NCBI GenBank assembly: GCA_029961685.1 | Contig: JARWKL010000008.1 | Location: forward strand, 22,105,981-22,169,980 | From: Aristolochia californica | Lineage: Eukaryota; Streptophyta; Magnoliopsida; Piperales; Aristolochiaceae | Length of the DNA: 64,000 bases | Reading direction: 5' to 3' | Part shown: piece by piece, positions 52,202-63,000 of the stretch | Position numbering within the stretch: the stretch's first letter is position 1 | Layout of the letters: each line of letters begins with the position of its first letter | Notes under the pieces: generated by a model | Databases searched by the model: none | The model's input: the letters and a program-made list of their open reading frames with translations, nothing else | What the model was told of the DNA's origin: nothing | Made by a program: the position numbers and the translations under genes

Positions 52202-52241
52202 AAATTCCACCAAGCTATCTGGGATTGTACTAGTGGAATTT
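52202..52241. other. Conserved stem-loop (9-bp stem, 22-nt loop), example of one per monomer
   Basis: The left arm AAATTCCAC (52202-52210) and right arm GTGGAATTT (52233-52241) are perfect reverse complements separated by 22 nt; the loop and right arm share an ACTAGT palindrome. The same element occurs once per monomer across the window, intact in most copies. It could extrude as a cruciform or fold as a hairpin in RNA or single-stranded DNA. No function can be assigned from sequence. It served as the anchor for counting monomers. Confidence 0.8.
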
Positions 52242-52710
52242 CCCCAACGTGGATAACAAAACTATGGTGTTCATTTTTAGTGCGTGAAAATATTTTTCTT
52301 CACTCACATATATTATAGTTTTCAAATTCTTTTGTATACATTAACTCTAAAATTTTCATTTTGTTGTGATCTATATTTGTCTTATCTTTTTGTTTATGAG
52401 AAAAGTGGGAGAGTGAAAAACTCAAGTTTGAAAAAAAAATTGAACATCAAAAATGGAAATGCACTAATGCTGAGAGAGATAATTCCAAAAAGTATCTGTG
52501 ATTTTTTAGGTCCTTTTTTGTAAGATAGGCAAAAAGTGGGTTGTTTGGCTCTGGTAAATATCCCACCGCACGTTTACTTGAGAATTTTAATTTTTTCTAC
52601 TCCTTGAAATTTTTGGATTATTAGGTCATTTGAATTTTAAAGATGTTTCTGGCATGCATATCCACCACATTTAAAACATGTTAGGATCAATTCAAAATTT
52701 CTCTCATATA
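52202..52710. repeat. Representative near-consensus monomer (509 bp)
   Basis: This copy is given as a reference unit because it lacks large indels. Order from the anchor: stem-loop (52202-52241), CCCCAACGTGG block, TTCATTTTTAGTGCGTG block, a TTTTGTATACATTAACTC segment, CATTTTGTTGTGATC, a GAGAAAAGTGGGAGAG variant, poly(A) tract near 52430-52440, GAACATC block, AATGCTGAGAGAGATAATTC, AGGTCC block near 52508, TTTGGCTCTGGTAAATATCC, a CCGCACGTTTACTTGAG variant of the GTTAAC palindrome, a long T-rich stretch, GGATTATTAGG (usually GGATCATTAGG) and the TTCTGGCATGCATATCC/AACATGTT region. The length of about 510 bp is close to three nucleosome repeats, which is only suggestive. No open frame spans the unit on either strand. 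Confidence 0.85.
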
Positions 52711-54476
52711 AAATTCCACTAGGCTATCTGGTGTTGTACTAGTGGAATTTCCCCAACGTGGATAACAAAACTATGGTGTTCATTTTTAGTGCGTGAAAAT
52801 AATTTTTTTCTCTCACATTTATTATGGTTTTCAAATTCTTTTGCTTAAATAAACTCTAAAATTTTCATTTTTTTTTTTGTCATTTATATTTGTCTTATCT
52901 TTTTGTTTACGAGAAAACAGGGAGAGCAAAAAACTCAAATTTGAAAAAAGAAATGTAACATCCAAAATGGAAATGCACAAATGCTGAGAGAGATAATTCC
53001 AAAAAGTATCTGTGATATTTTAGGTCCGCTTTTTGTAAAATAGGAAAAAAGTGAGTTGTTTGGCTCTGGTAAATATCCTACCGAACGTTAACTTGATAAT
53101 TTTAATTTTTTCCACTCCTCGAATTTTTTTTATGACTAGGACATTTGCATCTTCAACATGTGTCTGGCTAGCATATTGACCACATTTAAAACATGTTAGG
53201 ATCAATTAGAAATCTCTTTCTTATAAAATTCCACCAAGCTATCTGGGGTTGTACAAGTGGAATTTCCCCAACGTGGATAGCAAAACCTTGGTGTTCATTT
53301 TTAGCGCATCAAAATAATTTTCTTCATGCACATTTATTATAGTTTTTAAAATCTATTGCATACATAAACTGTAAAATTTTCATTTTGTTGTAATCTATAT
53401 TTGCCTTATCTTTTTGTTTACGAGAAAACTACGAGAGTGAAAAACTCAAGTTTGAAAAAACAAGTGTAACATCCAAAATGGAAAAACATAAATGCTCAGA
53501 GAGATAATTCCAAAACGTTTGTGTGATTTTTTAGATCCTCTTTTTGTAAAATAGGCAAAAGGTGGGTTGTTTGGCTCTGGTAAATATCCCACCGCATGTT
53601 AACTTGAGAATTAAATTTTTTTCTACACCATGAAATTTTATGATCATTAGGTCATTTGCATCTTGAACATGTTTCTGGCGTCCATATCTACCACATTTAA
53701 AACATGTTAGGATCAATTAGAAATCTTTTTCTTATAAAATTCCACCTAGCTATATGGGGTTGTACTTGTGGTATTTCCCTAAGTGGATAACAAAACTTTG
53801 GTGTTCATTTTTAGTGCGTGAAAATAATTTTCTTCACTCACATTTATTATAGTTTTCAAATTCTTTTGCATACATAAACTCTGAAATTTTCATTTTTTTT
53901 GTGATCTATATTTGCCTTATCCTTTTTTTTTACGAGAAAACTGGGAGAGTGAAAAACTCAAGTTTGAAAAAAAAAAATTGAACATCCAAAATGGAAATGC
54001 ACAAATGCTGAGAGAGATAATTTCAAAAAGTATCTGTGAATTTTTTGGTCCGCTTTTTGTAAAATAGGCAAAAGTGGGATGTTCGGCTCTGGTAAATATC
54101 CCTTCGCACGTTAACTTGAGCATTTTAATTTTTTCTCCTCCTTGAAATTTTAGGATCATTAGGTCATTTGTATATTCAACATATTTCTGGCATGCATATC
54201 CACCACATTTAAAACATGTTAGGATCAATTACAAATCTCTTTCTTATAAAATTCCACCAAGCTATCTAGGGTTGTACTCGTGAATTTTCCCCAACGTGGA
54301 TAACAAAACTTTGGTGTTCATTTTTAGTGCGTGAAAATAATTTTCTTCTCGAACATTTATTATAGTTTTCATATTCTTTTAGATACATAAACTCTAAAAT
54401 TTTCATTTTGTTGTCATCTATATTTGCCTTATTTTTTTGTTTACGAGAAAACTGGGAAAGTGATAAATCAAGTTTG

Positions 54477-54490
54477 AAAAAAAAAAAAAA
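54477..54490. other. Longest poly(A) tract (A14); one such tract per monomer
   Basis: Each monomer has an uninterrupted or nearly uninterrupted A run after CTCAAGTTTG, usually 7-12 bases long. This copy, at 14, is the longest I noticed. Length varies between otherwise similar monomers, as expected of replication slippage. A tracts of this sort stiffen or bend DNA and influence nucleosome placement. Confidence 0.8.
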
Positions 54491-57019
54491 TTGAACATCC
54501 AAAATGGAAAAGCTCAAATGGTGAGAGAGATAATTCCAAAAGCATCTGTGATTTTTTAGGTCCGCTTTTTGTAAAATAGGCAAAAAGTGGGTTGTTTGGC
54601 TCAAGTAAATATCCCACCGCACGTTAACTTGAGAATTATAATTTTTTATTCTCCTTGAAATTTTTGGATCATTAGGTCATTTGCATCTACAACATGTTTC
54701 TGGCATGCATATCCACCACATTTAAAACATATTAGGATCAATTAGAAATCACTTTCTTATAAAATTCCCCTAAGATACCTGGGATTGTACTAGTGGAATT
54801 TCCCTAACGTGGATAACAAAACTATGGTGTTCATTTTTAGTGCGTGAAAATAATTTTCCGCACGCACATTTATAATAATTTTAAAATTCATTTGCATATA
54901 TAAACTCTAAAATTTTCATTTTGTTGTGATTTACATTTGCCTTATCTTTTTGTTTACGAGAAAACTGCGAGAGTAAAAAACTCAACTTTGAAAAAAAACT
55001 GTAACATCCAAAATGGAAATACACAAATGCAGAGAGAGATAATTCCAAAAAATATCTTTGATTTTTTAGGTCCTCTTTTTTTAAAATAGGCAAAAAGTGG
55101 GTTGTTTGGCTCTGGTAAATATCCCACCGCACGTTGACTTGAGAATTTTAATTTTTTCGACTCCTTGAAATTTTATGATCATTAGGTCATTTGCATCTTC
55201 AACTTGTTTCTGGCAAGCATATCCACCACATTTAAAATATGTTACGATCAATTAGAAGTCTCTTTCTTATAAAATTCCACCAAGCTATCTAGGGTTGTAC
55301 TAGTGGAATTTCCCCAAAGTGGATAACAAAACTTTGGTGTTCATTTTTAGTGCGTGACAATAATTTTCTTCACTCACATTTATTATAGTTTTCAAATTCA
55401 TTTGCATACATCAACTCTGAAATTTTCATTTTGATGTGATCTATATTTGCCTTATCATTCTGTTTATGAGAAAACAGGGAGAGTGAAAAACTCAAGTTTG
55501 AAAAAAAAAAGTAACATCCAAAATGGAAATACACAAATGTTGAGACAGATAATTCCAAAAAGTATTTGTGATTGTTTAGGTCTGCTTTTTGTAAAATAGG
55601 CAAAAAGTGGGTTCTATGGCTCTTGTAAATATCCCACCGCACGTTAACCTGAGAATTTTAATTGTTTCTACTCCATGAAATTTTATGATCATTACGTCAT
55701 TTGCATCTTCAACTTGTTTCTGGCATGCATATCCACCACATTTAAAACATGTTAGGATCAATTAGAAATCGCTTTCTTAGATAATTCCACCAAGTTACCT
55801 GAGGTTGTACCAGTGGAATTTCCCCTAAGTGAATAACATAACTTTGGTGTTCATTTTTAGTGCGTGACAATAATTTTCTTCACTCACATTTATTATAGTT
55901 TTCAAATTCATTTGCATACATAAACTCTAAAATTTTCATTTTGTTGTGATCTATATTTTCCTTATCTTTTTTTTTACGAGAAAACTGGGAGAGTAAAAAA
56001 ACTCAAGTTTGAAAAAAAGAAATGGAACATCCAAAATGGAAATACACAAATGCTGAGAGAGATAATTCCTAAAATTATCTCTGATTTTTTAGGTCCGCTT
56101 TTTGTAAAATAGGCAAACCGCACGTTAAGTTGAGAATTATAATTTTTTATACACCTTGAAATTTTATGATCATTAGGTCATTTGCATCTTCAACATGTTG
56201 CTGGCATTCATATCCACCACATTTAAAACTCTTTAGGATCAATTAGAAATATCTTTCTTATAAAATTCCATCAAGCTATCTGGAGTTGTACTAGTGGAAT
56301 TCCCGAACGTGGATAACAAAATTTGGTGTTCATTTCTAGTGCATGAAAATAATTTTCTTCACTCACATTTATAATAGTTTTCAAATTCTTTTGCATACAT
56401 AAACTCTAAAATTTTTATTTTGTTGTGATCCATAATTGCTTTATCCATTTGTTCATGAGAAAACTGGGAGGGTGAAAAACTCAAGTTTGAAAAAAAAATT
56501 GAACATCCATATTGGAAATACACAAATGCTGAGAGAGATAATTCCAAAAGGTATCTGTGATTTTTTAGGTCCGCTTTTTGTAAAATAGGCAAAAAGTGGG
56601 TTGTTTTGCTCCGGTAAATATCCCACCGCATGTTAATTTGCGCATTTTAATTTTTTCTACTCCTTGAAATTTTTGGATCATTAGGTCATTTGCATCTTCA
56701 ACATGTTTCTAGCATGCATGTCCATCACATTTAAAACATGTTAGGATCAATTAGAAAGCTCTTTCTTAAAAAATTCCACCAAGTTATCTGGGGTTGTACT
56801 AGTGGGATTTCCCCAACGTGGATAACAAAACTTTGGTGTTCATTTTTAGTGCATGAAAATAATTTTCTTCACTCACATTTATTATAGTTTTCAAATTATT
56901 TTCCATACATCAACTCTACAATTATCATTTTGTTGTGATCTATATTTGCCTTATCCTTTTTTTAACGAGAAAACTGCTTGAGTCAAAAACTAAAGTTTGA
57001 AAAAAAAAATGTAACATCC

Positions 57020-57072
57020 AAAATGGAATGTAAAACATGTTAGGATCAATTAGAAATCTCTTTCCACCAAGC
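57020..57072. repeat. Shortened monomer with two deletions (~290 bp between anchors)
   Basis: CCAAAATGGAA (ending ~57029) runs directly into TGTAAAACATGTTAGG, a loss of roughly 195-210 bp. A few bases on, CTCTTTCC lacks the TTATAAAATT stretch before the anchor, so the left arm of the stem-loop is also missing. The spacing 56771 to about 57060 is ~290 bp. Confidence 0.85.
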
Positions 57073-60000
57073 TATCTGACGTTGTACTAGTGGAATTTCC
57101 CCAACGTGGATAACAAAACTTTGGTGTTCATTTTTAGTGTGGGAAAACAATTTTCTTCACTCACATTTATTATAGTTTTCAAATTCTTTTGCATACATAA
57201 ACTCTAAAATTTTCATTTTGTTCAGATCCATATTTGCCGTTTCTTTTTGTTTACGAGAAAACTTTGAGAGCGAAAAACTCAAGTTTGAAAAAAGAAAACT
57301 GAACATCTAAAATGGAAATGCACAAATGCTGAGAGAGATAATTCCAAAAAGTATCTATGATTTGTTAGGTCCTCTTTTTGTAAAATAGGCAAAAAGTGGG
57401 TTGTTTGGCTCTGGTAAATATCCCACCGCATGTTAACATGAGCATTTTAATATTTTCTACTCCTTGAAAATTTTGGATCATTAGGTCATTTCCATCTTCA
57501 ACATGTTTCTGGCATGCATATCCCCCACATTTAAAACATGTTACTATCAATTAGAAATCTCTTTCTTATAAAATTCCACCAAGCTATCTGGGGTTGTACT
57601 AGTGGAATTTCCCCAACGTGGATAAAAAAACTTTGGTGTTCATTTTTAGTGCGTGAAAATAATTTTATTCTTGCACATTTATTATAGTTTTCAACTTCTT
57701 ATGCTTACATAAACTCTAAAATTTTCAATTTGTTGTGATCTATATTTGCCGTATCTTTTTGTTTACGAGAAAACTATGAGAGAGGAAAACTCAAGTTTGA
57801 AAAAAAAAATGTAACATCGAAAATGGAAATACTCAAATGCTGAGAGATAATTCCAAAAAGTAACTGTGATTTTTTAGGTCCGCTTTTTGTAAAATAGGCA
57901 AAAAGTGCGTTGTTTGGCTCTGGTAAATATCCCACCGTACGATAACTTGAGAATTATAATTTTTTCTACTCCTTGAAATTTTATGATCATTAGGTCATTT
58001 TCATCTTAACCATGTTTCTGGTATGCATATCCACCACATTTAAAACATGTTAGGATCTATTAGAAATCTCTATCTAACAAAATTTCACCAAGTTATCTGG
58101 GGTTGTACTAGTGGAATTTCCCCAATGTGGATAACAAAACTTTGGGGTTCATTTTTAGTGCGTGAAAATAATTTTCTTCACTCACATTTATTATAGTTTT
58201 CAAATTCATTTGCATATATAAACTCTAAAATTTTCATTTTGTTGTGATCTATATTTGCCTTATCTTTATTTTTATGAGAAAACTGCGAGAGTGAAAAGCT
58301 CAAGTTTGAAAAAAAAATGTAACATCCAAAATGGAAATACACAAATGCGGAGAGAGATAATTCCAAAAAATATTTGTCATTTTTGAGGTCCGCTTTTTGT
58401 AAAATAGGCAAAAAGTGGGTTCTTTGGCTCTGGTAAATATCCACCACGTTAACTTGAGAATTTTAATTTTTTCTACTCCTTGAAATTTTATGATCATTAG
58501 GTCATTTGCATTTTCAACATGTTTCTCGCATGCATATCCACCACATTTAAAACATGTTCGGATCAATTAGAAATCTCTTTCATATAAAATTCCACCAAGC
58601 TATATAAGGTTGTACTAGAGGAATTTCCCCAACGTGGATAACAAAACTTTGGTGTTCATTTTCAGTGCGTGAAAATAAGTTTTTCACTCACATTTATTAT
58701 AGTTTTCAAATTCTTTTGCATACAGAAACTCTAAAATTTTCATTTTGCTGTGATCTATATTTGCCTTATATTTTTGTTTATGAGAAAACTAGGGGAGTGT
58801 AAAACTCAAATTTGAAAACAAAAATTAAGATGCAAAATGGAAATGCACAAATACAGAGAGAGATAATTCTAAAAAGTATCTGTGATTTTTTAGGTCCGCT
58901 TTTTGTAAAATAGGCAAAAAGTGTGTTGTTTGGCTCGAGTAAATATCCCACCCCACGTTTACTTGTGAATTTAAGTTTTTCCTACGCCTCAAAATTTTTG
59001 GATCATTAGGTCATTTGAATCTTCAATATGTTTCTGGCAAGCATATCCACAACATATAAAACATGTTAGGATCAATTAGAAATCTCTTTCTTATATAATT
59101 CCACCAAGCTATCTAGGGTTGTATTATTGGAATTTCCCCAACATGGATAACAAAACTTTGGTGTTCATTTTTAGAGCATGAAAATGATTTTTTTGATCCA
59201 CATTTATTTTAGTTTTCAAATTCTTTTGCATACATAAACTCTAAAATTTTCATTTTGTTGTGATCTATATTTTTCCTTATCTTTTTGTTTACGAGAAAAC
59301 TGGGAAAGTGAAAAACTCAAGTTTGAAAAAAAAAATGTAACATCTAAAATGGAAATAAAAAATGCTGAGAGAGATAATTCCAAAAAGTATCTATGATTTT
59401 TAGGTCCGCTTTTTGTAAAATAGGCAAAAAGTGGGTTCTGTGGCTCTGGTAAATATCCCATCGCACATTAACTTGAGAATTTTAATTGTTTCTACTCCTT
59501 GAAATTTTATGATCATTAGGTCATTTGCATCATCAACATGGTTCTGGCATGAATATCCATCACATATAAAACATGTTAGGATCAATTAGAAATCTCTTTC
59601 TTATAAAATTCCACCAAGTTATCTGGGGTTGTACTAGTGGAATTTCAAAAACGTGGATAACAAAACTTTGGTTTTCATTTTTAGTGCGTGAAAATAATTT
59701 TCTTCACTCACATTATTATAGTTTTCAAATTCTTTTGCATACATAAACTCTAAAATTTTCATTTTGTTGTGATCTATATTTGCCTTATCTTTATTTTTAC
59801 GAGAAAACTGCGATAGCGAAAAACTGAATTTTGAAAAAATAAAATTAACATCCAAAATGGAAATGCACAAATGGTGAGAGAGATAATTCCAAATAGTATC
59901 TGTGATTTTTTAAGTCCGGTTTTTGTAAAATAAGCAAAAAGTGGGTTGTTTGGCTCTGGCAAAAATCCCACCGCACGTAAACTTGAGAATTATAATTTTT

Positions 60001-63000
60001 TCTACTCCTTGAAATTTTATGATCATTAGGTCATTTGCATCTTCAACATGTTTCTGGCATGCATATCCACTACATTTAAAACATGTTAGGTTCAATTGCA
60101 AATCTCTTTCTTATAAAATTCCACCAAGCTATCTGGGGATGTACTAGTGGAATTTCCCCAACGTGGATAACAAAACTTTGGTGTTCATATTTAGTGCGTG
60201 ACAATAATTTTATTCTGTCATATTTATTATAGTTTTCAAATTCTTTTGCATACATAAACTCTAAAATTTTCATTTTGTTGTGATCTATATTTGCATTAGC
60301 ATTTTGTTGACGAGAAAATTGGGACAGTGAAACACTCAAGTTTGAAAAAAAAAGTTGAACATCCAAAATGGAAATGCACAAATTCTAAGAGAGATAATTC
60401 CAAAAAGTATCTATGATTTTTTAGGTCCGCTTTTTCTAAAATGGGCAAAAAGTGGGTTGTTTGGCTCTGGTAAATATATCGCACGTTAACTTGAGTATTT
60501 TAATTTTTTCTACTCCTTGAAATTTTTGGATCATTAGGTCATTTGCATCAGCATGAATATCCACCACATTTAAAACATGTTAGGATCAATTAGAAATCTC
60601 TTTCTTATAAAATTCCACCAAGCTATCTTTGGTTGTACTAGTCGAATTTCCCCAACGTGGATAACAAAACTTTGGTGTTCATTTTTAGTGCGTGAAAATA
60701 ATTTTCTTCACTTACATTTATTATAGTTTTCAAATTCTTTTGCATGCATAGACTCTAAAATTTCTTTTTGTTGTGATCTATATTTGCCTTAGCTTTTTGT
60801 TTACGAGAAAACTAGGAGACTGAAAAACTCAAGTTTTAAAAAAAATGTATAATCAAAAATGGAAATGCACAAATGCTGAGAGAGATAATTCCAAAAAGTA
60901 TCTGTGATTTTTTAGGTCCGGTTTTTGTAAAATAGGCAAAAAGTGGGTTGTTTGGCTCTGGTAAATATCCCACCGGACATTAACTTGAGAATTTTAATTT
61001 TTTCTACTCCTTGAAATTTTTGAATCATTAGGTCATTTCCATCTTCAACATGTTTCTGGCATGCATATCCACCGCATTTAAAACATGTTACTATCAATTA
61101 GAAATCTCTTTCTTATAAAATTCCACCAAGCTATCTGGTGTTGTACTAGTGGAATATCCCCAACGTGGATAACAAAAATTTGAAGTTGATTTTTAGTGCG
61201 TGAAAATGATTTTCTTCACTCACATTTATTCTGGTTTTCAAATTCTTTTGCATACAAAAACTCTAAATTTTTCATTTTGTTGTGATCTATATTTGCCTTA
61301 TCTTTTTGTTTACGAGAAAACTGGGAGAGCAAAAAACTCAAGTTTGAAAAAAAAAATTGAACATCCAAAATGGAAATGCACAAATGCTGAGAGAGATAAT
61401 TACAACAAGTATCTGTAATTTTTTAGGTCCGCTTTTGGTAAAATAGGCAAAATGTAAGTTGTTTGGCTCTGGTAAATATCTCACCGCATGTTAACTTGTG
61501 AATTATAACTTTTTCTACTCCTTGAAATTTTTGAATCATTAGGTCATTTCCATCTTCAACATGTTTCTGGCATGCATATCCACCGCATTTAAAACTTGTT
61601 ACTATCAATTAGAAATCTCTTTCTTATAAAATTCCACCAAGCTATCTGGGGTTGTACTAGTGGAATATCCCCAACGTGGATAACAAAAATTTGGAGTTGA
61701 TTTTTAGTGCGTGAAAATGATTTTCTTCACTCACATTTATTCTAATTTTCAAATTCTTTTGCATACAAAAACTCTAAATTTTTCATTTTGTTGTGATCTA
61801 TATTTGGCTTATCTTTTTGTTTACGAGAAAACTGGGAGAGCGAAAAACTCAAGTTTGGAAAAAAAAATTGAACATCCAAATGGAAATGCACAAATGCTGA
61901 GAGAGATAATTCCAAAAAGTATCTGTGATTTTTTAGGTCCGTTTTTTGTAAAATAAACAAAAAGTGGGTTGTTTGGCTCTGGTAAATATCCCTCCGCACG
62001 TTAATTTGAGCATTTTAATTTTTTCTACTCCTTGAAATTTTTGAATCATTAGGTCATTTGCATCCTCAACATGTTTCTGGCATGCATATCCACCACATTT
62101 AAAACACGTTAGGATAAATTAAAAATGTCTTTCTTATAAAATTCCACCAAGCTATATGGGGTTGTACTAGTGGATTTTCCCCAACGTGGATAACAAAACT
62201 TTGGTGTTCATATTTAGTGCATTAAAATAATTTTTTGCACGCACATTTATTATAGTTTTCAAATTCTTTTGCATACATAAATTCTGAAATTTTCATTTTG
62301 TTGTGATCTATATTTGCCTTATCTTTTTGTTTACGAGAAAACAGGGAGACAGAAAAACTCAAGTTTAAAAAAAAATGTAACGTAAAAAATGGAAATACAC
62401 AAATGCTGAGAGAGATAATTCATAAAAGTATCTGTGATTTTTTAGTTCCGCTTTTTGTAAAATAGGCAAAAAGTGAGTTGTTTAGCTCTGGTAAATATCC
62501 CACCACACGTTAACTTGAGAATTTTAGTTTTTTCTACTCTTCAAAATTTTCGAATCATTAGGTCATTTGCATCTTCAACATGTTTCTGGCAAGCATATCC
62601 ACAACATTTAAAACATCTTAAGATCAATTAGAAATCTCTTTCTTATAAAATTCCACCAAGCTATCTGGGGTTGTACTAGTGAAATTTCCCCAACGTGGAC
62701 AACAAAACTTTGGTGTTCATTTTTAGTGTGTGAAAATAATTTTCCTCATGCACATTTATTATAGTTTTCAAATTCTTTTGCATACATAAAATCTAATATT
62801 TTCATTTTGTTGTGATCTATATACGGCTTATCTTTTTGTTTACGAGAAAACTATGAGAGTGCAAAACTCAAGTTTGAAAAAAAAAATGTAACATCCAAAA
62901 TGGAAATACACAAATGTAGAGAGAGGTAATTCCAAAAATTATTTGTGATTTTTTAAGTCCGCTTTTTGTAAAATAGGCAAAAAGTGGGTTCTTTGCCTCT

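Larger units (their letters stand above)
51000..56771. repeat. Monomer block 51.0-56.8 kb (anchors 51180 to 56263)
   Basis: Eleven monomers have anchors near 51180, 51689, 52202, 52711, 53226, 53737, 54249, 54762, 55272, 55782 and 56263. I could not resolve a clear higher-order period here. Local features are an 11-base T run at 52868-52878 and a ~35-bp deletion near 56115, where AAAATAGGCAAA joins CCGCACGTTAAG. No gene or other element is seen. Confidence 0.75.

Noticed and set aside
52202..52241. Stem-loop as a transcription terminator
   Set aside because: The stem is only 9 bp with a 22-nt loop, is not followed by a U tract, and there is no gene upstream. It is better described as a repeat-borne inverted repeat.
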